64,000 nucleotides of DNA, taken from Sitta carolinensis. Lineage: Eukaryota; Chordata; Aves; Passeriformes; Sittidae. A program made the translations under genes and the position numbers. The stretch is taken from positions 21,508,370 to 21,572,369 of the forward strand of contig JAVUNC010000006.1 of assembly GCA_032173965.1 (NCBI GenBank). Direction: 5' to 3'. Below the pieces are notes generated by a model that saw nothing but the letters and a program-made list of their open reading frames with translations, was not told where the DNA came from and ran no database searches. This document shows, in pieces, positions 32,791 through 45,492 of this stretch; position 1 is the first letter of the stretch; every line of letters begins with the position of its first letter.

Positions 32791-35240
32791 TTTGCTTTCA
32801 GACAAATATTCTTTACACAAATAGGCTTTACACAGGGAATGATCTTGTCCAAAATGGGTACCTCAGTGGTAATGATATCAGCAGTGGTGGTGAGCAGGTC
32901 AAGCTCTGGAATAAGTTGAACATTTCATCTGGAGTCATGGGAAACCCTTCAGCACAATGCCTGGAAAAAAATGCACCAGGACACGTAGAGCTACTTAGCC
33001 ATGGATGTGTGGGGAAAGTTTCTCTTCCTGTTTGGCAGGAGGCAGCCAGGGTACAAGCAGCTGTGCTGCTGGGAGCTGTAAAGGAGCTCTTGGGAGGCAG
33101 GTTTGGGGCAGGGCTTTGGGGTCTGACCTCCCTGGGACCTCGTCATTGCTTCAGGGCTGCTGTAATGCACCTCTTCTTGCTCCTGTGTAGGTTTTGCAGA
33201 GCCACAATTCAAAACATCATTAACACGATCTGTTTCCTCCTGGAAGCTGCAGCACAGCCCCAGTGCCATTATTTTTGAATGTCCTTTAAGCAGAACTGTT
33301 CACACCTCTGGATTCAAATCACCCAGTGCCTCTCAGCATTCTTACAGCTTATCTAAACAGATCGTATTTCAAGGTTTATTTTGTGGTCATAAAAATTTGC
33401 TGCTGGCACTCAAAAGAAATCTCTCTGCTGGATCTTAGCCTAGAAACAAATGTGTTGGATTGGCTTAGGCTGGAAGGAAAGGGACCTGAGGAGTTTATGA
33501 GAAACGGGTCTCCAAACTGGAATGCTTTAAGCTGATTTCCCAGACTTACTAGTTCAGACAAAACAAATGCAGCACTTTTCCTGGCAAACATCTCCTGTGG
33601 AGCTGGCAAGGCTGTGCAGCACCAGCCCAGAGCCTTCAAGAAGCCTCTGAAGAAGATGTTCAAGGCACTGACTGAAAATTGATCTTTATTCATCTCTGCA
33701 AAATGAGGGACACCGAACACAAGTGGTCACCACCTGTGCTGACCCTGATCCCACATCTCTGCAGCACCCTTTGTGCAAGGGAGCCCTGGATTTTGATTTA
33801 AAACCACTCCCAAAGGCTGGTGAATGGAGAGCAGAGATGTCTTTGCAGAGAGACTGAGTGGTCCCAAGGCTGGGGAGGCTGTAGGCTGTCCCAGGCTACT
33901 CTGGTCCCATCCTGTCTCCTTGTTGGCCACAGAAAGTCACCTTGGGATGGGCTAGAAAGCCCCAGCCTTCACATAGAAAAGAGAGTCGATGGCTGGAGAG
34001 CCTCATTTTGTTGAAATCAGAATTTTTTCTCTCCATCTACTTTGTTTATCTTTATTTTTTATTCTTTATTATTTACACCTTCCATCACTGCTGCTGTGCA
34101 GCCAATCTCCTGTGCCCCAAGCCCACTGTGCTGAGTGTGGGCTAATGAACATCACTGACTGTGGAGAAATATTCCCCTTCTGCTCATGACTCCCTCAGCC
34201 TCTTCATTTTGAGGCTTGAATTTGATTGATATTTTTCTCAGCCTGGACTTTTGTTACCAGGAGAAGTCAGAGCCACACTGATTTGCCTGTTTTGTGGTGA
34301 GGAAACAAGAAAGGTAAGGAAATGTTTGCAGAGTGGGTTGTACACTCTGCAGTGCCTCCAGGATGGGTGGAAGGAGCTCCAGGTGTGGTGAGGTGTTCTC
34401 CTTATCCTGGAAAGGTTCCTTTGTATGGGCTGCAAAAGATGAACTTCCACATACAGAGTGGGAACAATGGATCTGGGAGATCTGCAGAGACTCACATCTC
34501 TGGGAAAACCAGAAGGGGGGAAAACACAGCACCAGGATGAGGAGACTGAACAAAATGGGAAACAAACCTCCAGAAAGAGTGTTCTTAGGGCAATAAAAGA
34601 CATTGATTAAGGCATCTACTCCCTCTCTTTGATAAAAGCTGGCTGCTTAGCATCTTGGCTGGCAGGGTATTGTGAATTTAAGCCTGAACCTCAGGGATAT
34701 TTCTTTTCCATAGGTGAAACCGTTGGCCTAAACCCAAGGTCTAGTTTGCCTAAGTATCTCACTTGCAGAAATGATTCTGGTATTGCTGGTGGCAATCTAA
34801 GCTGTTGGCTCCTGTTTGTCCCCATGGCTCTGGAACCATTCCTGGAGGATCCTGGCTGCTCAGGAAGGATCATTTCTTCCTGACAGCCCAGAAGAGAAGA
34901 GGAATGGGGATAGGGCAGAGCCATGGGAAAGGATCTGCCATGCACGACCTGCTTCAGAGGCAGAATTTTATTTATTTGCAAGTTTCTACCCATCCATGTG
35001 AGGCTGCCCAGTTTCTACCTCCAAGACCTGCATGTAAGGACGAGAGGTTTGCTCTTGTCTTGGAGCAACAAATCCAGGGAAAGGGCAGGAGGAGAGAGGA
35101 GATGATCTTTGATGTCTCTGCATCCTGCAAAGACAATGATTCACAGCTGCCCTTGCTACCTGGGAATCTGTAAGACATTCAGGTGATTAATTTTAGATTT
35201 GCTCACATAAGCCTTTTTTCATCCAGGCTTTGAAAAGCAA
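32791..35240. other. Unique sequence, no gene recognised
   Basis: About 2.4 kb with no recognised repeat family or exon. Opposite-strand frames near 34238-34603 (121 codons) and 34805-35173 (122 codons) have no domain. Confidence 0.45.
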
Positions 35241-35249
35241 AGTAAAGGA

Positions 35250-35460
35250 GTGAGAGCCCTCTTTGGAGATGCATTAATGATCAGGGATGTATCATTTTGC
35301 TTTTACAGCCTGGCTTTTAAACTGTGCAATGACAAGAGTTTCAGCCTGCTGCTGCACTAAGAAAATCTCTAATAAAAGACTGTTTTATTTTAAGACAACA
35401 TCATGAAACTTTACCAAACAATGAGGGCTCTGCTATAAAGTGGCAGAGGTCACCTATTTT
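35250..35460. promoter_or_regulatory. Small candidate cis-regulatory block
   Basis: GATGCATTAATGATCAGG near 35269, TCTCTAATAAAAGACTG near 35367, TGTTTTATTTTAAGAC near 35382 and GCTATAAAGTGGC near 35433 give a TAAT- and T/A-rich cluster in unique sequence. This is a weak call on texture only. Confidence 0.2.
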
Positions 35461-37014
35461 TTTCTGGTCCCTCTGGTTTCCCTCTGGGAAGTGGAGGTTA
35501 CAGTCCTTTCATCTTCCCTGCAGCAAGGTCTTCAGTCCAGGGGCCAATCTAATCCAGCGTGGCTGGACACCAACTTTTGAACAGTTCTGTGGTGTGAAAA
35601 CGTGCAAGGAACAGCTCAGAAATCTGGTTAGCACATAGTGCAGATGTTGCAGATGTTGTGCTGCAGATGTTTTTGCAATAGATGCTGTGAGGGCTTTGAA
35701 TTTCACACATTTTCTCTGACTTTCTCAGCTCCACCAGCAGAGATGTGTATGGGAGGGTGGGGATAAAATGGGGTAGACAACCCTGGAGCTTCTGCCTTGA
35801 AACTTAGAGTGGACCAGGCACCAAAGGCTCCTAATCAATGCATGACTTGGTTTCTTTTCCAGCCAACTGGCTGTGAGGACAGTTTGGAGATCACTGTGGG
35901 GCTCTCCTTGGATAAGTCCTTGTCCTTAAATAACTTTTACCCTGGAGCTGAAGGAAATGATGCTTGCTCTTCTCAGGCTTTCACCCGCTGAGCCGTGTCT
36001 GTCCGACTCAGTCATATTTCACATCCAGCCCTGAGCAGGTTATTTAAATCCCAGTGGTAAATAAATGGTAGATCAGAAGCACTGTGGTAGGCTGCTTAAC
36101 CCATGCTCCATTCCCTCCACAACAGATTTTTTTTTTCATCATTGGGTGGCATTAAAATTCCTCTCCTCTTTGGAGAGAAAATCTCCTCTGGGTGGAACAC
36201 AGCAGGCGAGCCCCCAGAGCTGCAGGGCAGCAGCTCCATGAGCAGCTCCTGCATCCCTGCAGCCATTCCCTGCTCCAGAGGTGCTTCAGGATCAGCTGCT
36301 CACGTCTCCCCATCCATCATCCCTCTCCCTGCCCGACCTCAGCGCCGTCACTTCCCATTCTGGTGCTGACTCAGTTGTTCCTCCCTTGCCAAGCAGCTCC
36401 CCTCGCTCCTTGGGTCATTCCCCAGCAGCAGGAAAGTGTCTGAGCTGTCAGCCAAGATGTCTTGGGCTGGCAGCCTCTGGTCACTTCTGGTTCCTGGGAG
36501 TCCCAAGGGGCTGGACGTGCTTTTCTCTGCAGCACCTCCAGGAGATTGGCCCAGGGTCAGTGGGAGGCCTGGAGGTGGAACAGCAGCCAAAGGCACAACC
36601 TCCTGAAGGGGCAAGTCAGGCTCACGAGGGCAGAAGATGATGGGCTCTTTGTCCAGAGGCAAGGTTATTTTCAGAAGGCCAGATTTAAAAGGGATTATAC
36701 ACAAACTATATTTTTTTACTAAATATATGAAGGCAACCAAAATAAAGTCACAGAGAAAGAACAGAGAGACATTGCAGGGCTGATTTAATGGCTGAGTGTT
36801 GATACACAGAGTTTCCTCTTGATCTGCCACTGTGTCACTTGTGGAGATGAATCCATGAGTCCTTAATGGGAATCTTTGATGGCAGAAGCAGGATTATAAA
36901 GGAAATGGAGTAGGGGGCTGGTCTGGCTGCTGAGCACTGGTAACTTTGAGCTCTGATCCTGTGGTAGAAAATGAATATGTGGGACAATAGCTTGAGCCAT
37001 GACAGTGGAGGAGA
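35461..37014. other. Unique sequence, no gene recognised
   Basis: No repeat family identified. Frames of 119 codons (36281-36640 plus) and 160 codons (36348-36830 minus) overlap on opposite strands. The minus one begins in AT-rich DNA and shows no domain. Confidence 0.45.
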
Positions 37015-37300
37015 TGGGCCCCTTTCCCAGGGAACAAGTGACAGGATGAGAGGAAAAGGCCTCAAGTTGCAGCAGGGGAGCTTTAGATTGGATATTAGAG
37101 AAAATGCCTTCATGGAAAGGGTGTCCAGCCCTGGCACAGCTGCTCAGGGCACTGGTGTAGTCCCCATCCCTGGAGGGATCTGAAAGCCCTGTGGCTGTGG
37201 CACTCGGGGACAGGGTCAGTGGTGGCCTTGGCAGTGCTGTGGTAACGATTGGACCCTGTGATCTTCAAGGTCTTTTCCAACCTAAATGATCCTGTGATCA
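37015..37300 (+). repeat. CR1 LINE 3' fragment, plus strand, distinct subfamily
   Basis: GGAACAAGTGACAGGATGAG, AGGAAAAGGCCTCAAGTTGC, GGGAGCTTTAGATTGG, AAGGGTGTCCAGCCCTGGC, CCCTGGAGGGATCTGAAAGC, GGACCCTGTGATCTTCAAGG and CTTTTCCAACCTAAATGATC are in sense CR1 order down to a TCCTGTGATC-type terminus. The GGGATCTGAAAGCCCTGTGG and GGTGGCCTTGGCAGTG blocks set it apart from the other copies here. Confidence 0.9.
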
Positions 37301-38272
37301 TTTCTGGAGGTGAGAGAATGAAGGAATGTTCTCCTGTTCAAGTAAAATTTGCTTTTGTTAGTGTTCCCCAAAACCAGGGAAAAGGGCTGGTGATGCACAG
37401 GAGGGTCCAGGGTGCAGAGCATGGTGCAGGTGCCTCTTCTTGCTCTTCTTTGGGACACTGAGATGGGCCAAATGGTCTTCTCTGCCTGGCACACCTCTGA
37501 GAGCTGATGGATGCTCATCTCCTCCGGGTTCATCCTCTGGACCTTTCTGAAAGGGCCTGTGAGAGACATCAAGCCTGCTCCCACTACCTTTGATTCTTAA
37601 ATGGACACAAAATGTGAAAGGCTAATCAGCCAGCCCTGTCTGCAGCTGATGGAGGATGTAATTTCAGCCCTATCTGCACTTGATAACATTTAAACATTTC
37701 ATTTAATCCAGGCAGAGGTGGTCTGAGCTAGACAAAAAGCCCATCCAAGCAAAAAAACTACTAACTCCTCCACTGTCAAAAGGCTGAAACAGATCATTGC
37801 TTCTCCTCTGAGGCAAACCCAACCTTCCCAGAGCTCATTCCGACTCTCAGAGAGGAGGAGGAGGGAGCTCTGTCAGGGGCAGAGCAAAAGACAAGTTGGC
37901 ACATGAATGCTGTTTTGTGGTGGCAAAAAATAGATGGTTCCAGCCAGCAGCTGCCCCCGAGGAGGAGCTCTGAGCAGGCTCGGGCTGTGCTAATTACAGC
38001 CACACACTCCTAACGAGGAGCACCGCAGGAGAGCCAGGGCAAGGCAGATGGGGGCTGATTTCCCAAACCTTACAGTGTGAGGCATGGCCAAGCAGAAAAA
38101 GAAGGAGAACAGGCAGAAGAAGAAAGAAAACAGGACCCTCATCTCCTCTACAATTCTCTCCAGCCTCTGAAGCTGCTGCATCTTAATGAGCTTCCCACAG
38201 CTCATCCCATTAACTCTATTTAAGGGTCGGGAAGTGATTATGTTTATCCAGACACTGGGAGCAAAACACACT

Positions 38273-38303
<31 letters not shown>

Positions 38304-38923
38304 ACAGTCTGGGACATCCTATTTTGGGTTAAAGAAAACAGCAAGGAAAGGCAGAGTAAATATAACTGCCCAGGAGACAGCAAGCCCACTGTGTCTGCAA
38401 AATTCAACCCACTGATGTCCTGCTGAGGGGAGAAGTCCATGACATGGCCATGTCACCTCCATGAACAGGTCCCTGCACTGGGAACCAGGAGGTCTTTTTC
38501 TCCAATCCTGGGCAGAGATGGGGAGTGGGAGAACTGGGGTCACTGGGAACCGGCCCAGTTCCCTTTCAGGGTGTTGTCTCCTCACCCTGCTCCTTCTCAG
38601 TTTGAACCAAAGGCTCTCCCGGGCTGGCACTGTCTCCCTGAATGTTCCTCCACACACCTAAAAGGCAAAGAAACCCCAGATCCAGCCACTTCCACCTGCT
38701 GTGAAGTGACTCAATGCTAGCAAAGCCCCTGCTCAGCCCCACAGTTTCTGGGGCTGCTTTAGGGCTGCAGCCCCTTGGCATTTGTAGGGAAGTGTGGGAA
38801 ATTTGTCTTCCCCTTTTAAATAATGACACTTCTGCACCCATCTCTAATAAGGCTGGTGGAGAAGTCTGGATGTGGGTGAGGATGCATGGAGGCCCTTTTC
38901 CCTACTTGAAATTGGTAATTGAG
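37301..38923. other. Unique sequence with a 32-bp T-rich tract
   Basis: No exon or repeat family recognised. A T13-C-T18 tract occupies 38272-38303. A modest AT-rich cluster (GGCTAATCAGCC, CATTTAAACATTTC, CATTTAATCC) lies at 37620-37710. Frames are at most 112 codons. Confidence 0.45.
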
Positions 38924-39140
38924 TAGATATAAGGAGTAAATTCCTGGCTGTGAGGGTGGTGAGATCCTGGCACAGGGTGTCCACAGAAGCCGTGGCTGCC
39001 CCTGGATCCCTGGAGGTGTCCAAGGCCAGGTTGAACAGGGCTTGGAGCAGCCTGGGATGGTGGAAAGTGTCCTTTGGCAGGGAGTGGATGCTTTAATGCC
39101 CCTTCCAACCCAAGCCTTTCCGTGACTCTCTGGTTCTATG
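38924..39140 (+). repeat. CR1 LINE 3' fragment, plus strand
   Basis: GATATAAGGAGTAAATTCC, TGGCTGTGAGGGTGGTGAG, GCACAGGGTGTCCACAGAAG, GATCCCTGGAGGTGTCCAAG, GGCTTGGAGCAGCCTGGG, a CCCCTTCCAACCC block and terminal CTCTCTGGTTCTATGG. Sense orientation with an intact 3' end and a truncated 5' end. Confidence 0.92.
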
Positions 39141-42100
39141 GAAGGGAGGGGCAGGATTTGTCCCCTGGCTCCAAGGGTTGCTGTGCAGTGCTCCCAGCAT
39201 GGTGGCTTCAGGGGAAGAAGTCTGCAGGGCACAGATTCCCTCTGCTCTCTCTGATTCTCACTGATGGATGGTTTGGCTGGGATTCACCTGCAGGCAGGCG
39301 TTGTGTGGTTCCCATGGTTTCATACAATGTCTAAATGTAATCAACAGATTTTTGAGCTTCCTCAGGGCTGGATTTTCAAGTGTTGATGCTCACTGACATT
39401 TCAGGGAAGTCTGTCTCTACAATAAGCACCTAATAAGGCTCAGAGGGAAGAGGGCAATAACACTAATAGCAATCACTGTGCTGCTCCTTCAGTAATTGCC
39501 TTTCCCATTTTGTTTATCCAGCATTGACAGACCAATCGGTTTAAAATGTCTACAGCAAAAGACCAAGGGAGTGCATCACTTGCTGGGCTGGGCTTGATTT
39601 CTTGTCCAATCAGGAACAGCTGTGTGTTCAGCTGTGTCGACAGTCCAGGGACAACATGAGGCTCCCCACCTGTAATGTTTCCCTCCTGGCTCAGGTTGGC
39701 TCCAGAGGAGACAGAGATATTTGGGTGGTGGTGACCAAACACCCAGCACTCATTGCCTCTGCACCTGTGCTGTGCTCCTGCTGGGGTGGTATGTGCCTGC
39801 CCGCACTGTGGATGCCTGGGCTAGATCATGAAAATCCAGTGGATTGTTGGCAAAAAGGTTGCTGGGAGCTGGGAAAAAGGCATGGAAAGGGTGTGTTTCA
39901 TAGGCAGAGCCACCTTTGCCACAATGCCTGTCCCAAAGCCACTGCGGCCCCAGAGTGTTAATCTGAGAAAAGAACAGGCAGGACCAGGGATGAAGATCTG
40001 AATTATTTCTTAAATATGAGGTTTCGGTGTCCTTGACTTCCCTGGCTCCCTGCTCCAGCCCCAGGCTTTGCAGGAATCAGTCATGTCTCTCCTCCCAGCT
40101 CCATGGAAGCTTCTGACCCAGTGCTTGTACATCTGCTCCAGGGGATCTGAGGGGATCAGAGCGGGATCAGAGAGTGGCTGTGCCACCCTGGGCCAGGGGA
40201 GCCAGCACAAAAGGGAGCCTGGAGTGTCTCACACAGAGGTGCCACTGTGAGCTGTGACAGAGGCTTCATTCAGCTGCAAAGGGGCTCTCCCAGGGTGGCA
40301 CTCGGGTCCCTGCCGACCCCAGGGTGGGGTTTGCATGGTTAAATAAATTCTGGTGGGAAAACAAAACCCCACAACAAAACCCCCATGATTTATGCAGACC
40401 CAGGGAACTGGAAGCTCTCAGCTGGGCTCAGAGGAGGTGTGTGGCCACCCAATGCTCACCACAACAGCTGATTTGTGCATTTATGGCAGCAATCTGAGAA
40501 ATGCAGCATCTTGCAAGAGAGCTGCTGGATCTGGGAAAAACCTGCTGGAAGTCATTAGAGAGGAGCTTGCTGAGACAAGGCAGGAACCCAGCCCAGGGGC
40601 CAAAACTCAGCTTTGTGATTAAGGAAAGGAAAAAAAATAGAGGAATGAGAAGAAGAAAGGCTGCAATGGGTTCACCACAGAACCATATTCCCAAGTGTCA
40701 CATGCCTTTATGAAAACTTCCAGGGATAGTGATTCCACCAGATGTTGAGCTCTGAGTGAGGGAAAGTCCCTTGGGCTCCACCCACTCTGTGGAGAAGATG
40801 AGACTCCAGAGGTTCCAGATCAGAGTGGACAACATTCCAAAAGTCACCTGCCTCCTACAGGACAGCTGCCCTGGATGAGGCAGAGCAGCTCAGAAGCTGA
40901 GGAGCCCCAAGAGACCTTTGGGCATCACACCAGTGGTAGATGACTTAAATCAAGGTCCCAGCTCGAGGTGTGTCTGTTATGGGTTGGTCTCCCCTGGTAA
41001 TGCTGCTTATCCCTGAATTCCCCAAAATGCTGACTTTGCCTTGTAAAAAAGGACCTCCTAAATGTGTAACTCGAGTTCACCTTTGGGTTCCAGCCCCCTG
41101 AGGCTCTTCATGCCCTGTCCTCTGTCCCCTGGTTTGGCCTGTGATGGGTCCTGTCTCTTTTTCTGGGCACAGAAACCCTACAGTTCCACAGGGAGTAAAG
41201 GGAATGCAACGGAGAAGGCAAAAATAGGGGAAAACAACTTTCCTTTTGCTAGCTTTCCCCACTCCCAGCTCCACTTCCAAAAGTTTTCCAGGCTTGCATG
41301 AGCCTCTGAAGCTTTTTGACCTCCTTTTTTCCTACCTCTGTGGTAGCTTACACTTTATTCTCTGCCTTCAGAACTCATCATAGCTGTGCAGGGGATGTTT
41401 TTTTAGCAGCAATTTCTTCCCTGGAAGCAGAGATCTGCTGCCTGGCCATAACAGACACAGAAAATGTTTACAAACACATGGAAAGAGACAATTTCAAGCC
41501 ACGAGTTCAACCCAAGTGTGAGGAAGTGAGGTTTTCATGAAGGAACTGTTGTGCAATTGAAAGTCCCCAATGTAAACAACAGCGCTCAGGAAAGGCTACA
41601 AAACCCGAGACACGGTGATTGAAGCCTTTGAATGAGCCATCAAAGCAGGAGATATAAAAATGTTCTTAGGCTCAAAACCGAGGCAGCTGGGAAAGGCTGC
41701 AAAGCAGAGAAAGTTGGTCATGAGGGGCTTGGAGGAGCTCTGTGAATCGGGAAGGAAGGCAGGGAAATGTGGAGGCTGATTTGGGACAGCGGCAGCCAAG
41801 CATAACCAACAACGAGAACACGTGGGTCAAAACCTGGTGACATGCAGGGAAATCACCTGCTGTGTGCACAGGTGAGAGGTGATAAAGTGTAGGTGTGAAT
41901 GCAGATTTAGCTGTCTGAGGATGGAAAAAGAGCTGGAAAGCTCCCAGGCATGTTTGAGCATACCAATCTTGTCCCACTCCTATCCTGGGGTTTGCCCACC
42001 AAGGAGCCAGCAACTGGTGTGTTTCTGCTCTCAGGATCTTTGTTGAGGTCATGGAAGATTTGTTTCTACTGAATTCACTAAACATGATCCATGGCATGAC

Positions 42101-42239
42101 TCCCAATAAATATTAACACCTGCAGTGAACACAAAGTGGGTTGCAGGGTTTAAGGCGTCCAACACCCCAAGGATTTGGGCTGGGCTCTTGGAGATGCACC
42201 CCAGCTCTTGCTCTGCTCCCAGGAGTGCTGGTCACAGAC
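39141..42239. other. Mostly unique sequence; possible old CR1 scrap
   Basis: No gene recognised. AACTTCCAGGGATAGTGATT followed by CCACCAG at about 40706-40740 resembles an internal block of older CR1s in minus orientation but is too short to be certain. A TAAT-rich stretch lies at 39420-39560. The 144-codon minus frame at 41672-42106 has no domain. Confidence 0.4.
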
Positions 42240-42295
42240 CCAGAGAATCATTGAAGTTGGGAAGGACCTCCAAGGTCATCGAGTCCAACCTTTGT
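42240..42295 (-). repeat. CR1 LINE 3' terminus, minus strand, short
   Basis: CAGAGAATCATTGAAGTTGG, then GAAGGACCTCCAAGGTCATC and GAGTCCAACC. The CATCGAGTCCAACC wording points to an older CR1 subfamily than the CATCCAGTTCCACCCC copies. Only about 55 bp remains. Confidence 0.75.
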
Positions 42296-43139
42296 GATGT
42301 GGGGAAAAGGAAGAATTTGAACTGGCTGCTCCAGGTGGAAGGTCTAAGGTGAATTTGTGATATCACCAGTTCCTGTGGTCATCTCTCACTCTCAGCTCCA
42401 CTGTGCAATGATGGTTTAATTCCTGTGGTACCCTGAGGACAATGGAAAGCACTGTCAGCCCTATGGAGAAATTGATGAACAAGATTGTTTGGTTATGTTT
42501 GAACTCAATTAGGAGTGTTTCTGCCCCACCAGAGATCTCTCCTACTGGAGGTTCAAGGGTGAACAAAATCAGGAGTTTTCCCTGGATTTCCACCACCTCA
42601 GCTTCACAGAGGAGTCCATTCACATTCATCCCCTCTTAGTTCCCTTGTCTGATGGCTCCAGCCCTACTGAGACAAGAGACCATAATTAGTGCTCCAAGCT
42701 GCTTCTGTGATATTAACACCGAGATCTGACGATGACAGTAGCAATAAACCCAGCATCAGCAGGACCGGGCTCCTGGGGGGGCTGGGAAGGCAGCAGATGG
42801 CTGGAGGAGATGGGAATATACAAATGCTGTCCTGGGAGGGCCTCCCTTGGAAAGCACCTTTCCCACCCCGTTTCCCAGCTGATGAGCACAGGAGGGTTTA
42901 ACAATATTAACTCATTAAGGCTGACAATGTCCTGGGGGTGTAAAAGAGACCAGGGGCATCGTTTCATTGACATCTCCACCGCTGTTTTCCCTGAGCACTG
43001 CAGGTGATGGAGGCACCAGAGGTGTTTGGGAGCGCTTGTGTCACCTCCTCCATGGTTTTCCCTTCAGCCTGGCAGTCTGTCTGCCACAGGACAGAGTTGT
43101 CTGTCGGTGCTGGGGGTGGTGTGGCTGCAGCTCCCTGTG
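42296..43139. other. Unique sequence, no gene recognised
   Basis: No repeat or exon recognised; frames are at most 126 codons. GATATTAACACCGAGATC near 42709 and ATATTAACTCATTAAGGC near 42903 are isolated AT motifs. Confidence 0.5.
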
Positions 43140-43340
43140 CAGGGGAGATAAAGCATCCGTTGTCTGGCGACTCATTAGCTCTCCTTCGTGGGCATTAGTG
43201 GTTAACAGCATAATTAGTTTCAGTGGTAAAAGGAGGTTTTGCAGACCCCATGAGGGAGAGGCTGTTAATCTCCTGGCATTTCACACAACATCAAAATGTA
43301 GGAAGATCTGTGTTAGAAAAAACGGCAGAAATATCATTTT
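43140..43340. promoter_or_regulatory. Small candidate cis-regulatory block
   Basis: GGCGACTCATTAGCTCTCC near 43165, GGGCATTAGTGGTTAAC near 43190, GCATAATTAGTTTCAG near 43207 and GGCTGTTAATCTCC near 43260 cluster in 120 bp of unique sequence. This is suggestive only. Confidence 0.25.
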
Positions 43341-44941
43341 CTCTTAAACAACTTACAACTAAAACACTCACCTGAGGTGGCTTTGCTTTGTATGTGAGCT
43401 ATTCTAAAGAACAGAGATTTTAATGTTGTGAAATGCCTTGTAATGTCAGTGAGCAGGCAGCAAAATATCCACCAGGATCCTGGGGTTCCTTCCCACTTGT
43501 GAATATCCTCGTGCAAGATCCTCTGCCCAGGCTCAGCCCCTGAGCCCCCATCTCCCTGCTGTGGGAAGGAGGCAGAGTTTATAATGAGGATGAAGAGGCA
43601 GCTTTTGTTTGGTTAGGAAACTTTGACCACTTTCTGTGTCTTGGGTCTCAAGGGCTGCAGCAAGAAGAGGCAGAGGAGCACCTGAAGTCTGTGCCCACAC
43701 GGTTGGAAGCTGTCCAAACCCTGTCTGGCATTTGTCTGTGACCCAGGGCCCTTCTGGTGCTGCTCAGCAGCTGAAGCCAAGCATCAAATGAACCCTCCAA
43801 GGAAAGTGGTTTTTAACTGGTGGTGTGCAGGCTTTTCCACATTCATGAAGTGCTGGTAACCTCGCGAGGAACACGGGCTGCCTCACATTTCCAGACTGAG
43901 GGAGGTCACACACAGTTCAGACAAGCTTTGGGGAAACAGCTGAACTTCAGGATGTTTGTACGAACCCAACCCCTGACCTCCCCAGCCTCACACTGCACTG
44001 ATTCACAAGTACAGATGGAATATTTACATGGACATCTGTGTGTGTGTGTGTTTGTGTGCACCACGGAAAGACACCCAAACTGTTAGAGAAAATGAACTTT
44101 CAGGGCTGTGAACACTTTGCTGTTGTGTTCCAGTGCTTGGCAGAAGGAGGAGAAGCACCTGGGATGTGGATGATGCCTCCAGAAACACACCCATCCCTGA
44201 ACAAAGTGGGGTTTGTTACTGGTAGGGCTTGAATACCTCAACCCTTTGAGGAAATGGTCTTTACACCCCGTTTGTCATCTTGTGTCTGAGCACCCCTGTG
44301 CACACCAGAGCAATTTAGGCACTGTGTGGAACACTGTGCACAATATTCCTGAAAACAAGTGGGAGACAGGCTCGTTGTGTGAAGGAGGAAGGTGGATTTT
44401 ATTGCTGCAGCAGTGAGCTGTGGATGCAAGCACCAGAATGCAAAGGTGGCCTTGGGATTCAGCTTGAGCTCCACGGGGTGCTTCTGGATTTTGAGAGGTT
44501 GTGACTCTCCTCTAGCTCTTCTCCTTCTCTTCTGAGGGCTGGACTCCCTTGAAAACAGAAAGCAGAATTACAAGTGGTTTAAAGGTTATCCACTGTATGC
44601 CATGTTCATTTATATGTAAACCCTAGGAGATAGATGGATCAGGGAAAGGGAGCTAAAATGGGGTGAGGTTTGCATTTCTGCAGGATCCTTGCAGGGCACA
44701 GAGGCATGCTCAGCAGCAGGCAACATCCATGCCCAGGACCTGGAAGCCTGAGGGCTGGGGATCAACCCCTCTGGCAGCATCCCCTGTCCAGCCTGGCATG
44801 CTGCTTCCCAGTGGATTTCAGGATCCTTGGCCACCATCACTCAGCTCTGCAGGAAAGCTGTGCTGCATCTGGCCCTGCAATCTGATTGCTGGGCTTGGTG
44901 AAGCATCACCAAATGTGCTCTTCCATCCCAGAAAGGAGCTG
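43341..44941. other. Unique sequence, no gene recognised
   Basis: Includes a short (TG)n run at 44036-44060. GTGGATTTTATTGCTGCAGC near 44391 looks like a reversed poly(A)-signal context, but nothing upstream on minus resembles a gene or retrocopy. Frames are at most 88 codons apart from one that runs into LTR E. Confidence 0.45.
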
Positions 44942-45492
44942 TTGTCACTGGTTTTGATAACACACAACATGGACTCTGTGATTCAGGTTAAAAAAATGAC
45001 TTCTTTTATTAGGGATGATCCTTCTTTATATACAAATTTACACAATGTGTACAATTTTACACAGACCAATGTGGCTGGTGAAAGAAAAGCAAACCTCTTC
45101 AATCACATTGGTCAAACCAGAGGGACATTAAGAAGAAATCCCTGTTTTCAGAAGGAATGAATAACATAAATATTATTACAAAAACATTCCATCCTGTTTA
45201 TCACACTTTGGGAAAAGAACATCAGAAAAACAAAATATCAGGCCTGAAACCAGACTAAAGGGTATGGAGATGAAAGGAAGAGAGGTGCTTAGATATGGGA
45301 AGCTACGACAATTTCCGACGGGCCCCTTTTCCTGCTTTTCCACTCCAAAGCAGCATGGGGAGAAGGGAGAGCAGCATTTCCTGACAAGTCTCTTCTGGTA
45401 GCTATAGAAACTTAAAGCACAGCCACAGTAACAAAAATACACCTCTTTGCTGGAGCTTCCTTCCCCTGTGGGTCGTGACTTTTCCCTGACAC
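44942..45492 (-). mobile_element. Solo ERV LTR E, minus orientation
   Basis: About 550 bp. Read on minus it begins TGTCAGGGAAAAG and ends CCAGTGACA, a TG...CA pair with TGTCA/TGACA inverted ends. It carries a TATA-like GTATATAAAG (plus 45025-45034) and an AATAAAAG poly(A) signal (plus 45003-45010), in the promoter-then-poly(A) order of an LTR. GAGCTG occurs on both sides (44936-44941 and 45493-45498), a 6-bp candidate target-site duplication offset one base from each TG/CA end. This fits an ERVK/class II-like insertion. There is no proviral interior. Confidence 0.7.

Noticed and set aside
38272..38303. T-rich tract as the poly(A) tail of a minus-strand retrocopy
   Set aside because: No mRNA-like sequence or target-site duplication is visible beside it. 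Other long A/T runs (19168, 24285, 51621, 54012) are equally isolated.
40706..40740. Short CR1-like block on minus
   Set aside because: Similarity to an internal CR1 block is limited to about 30 bases, so it is mentioned but not listed as a repeat.
44391..44474. AATAAA context on minus as a gene 3' end
   Set aside because: The upstream minus frame (78 codons) has no domain, and a single poly(A)-like hexamer is expected by chance.
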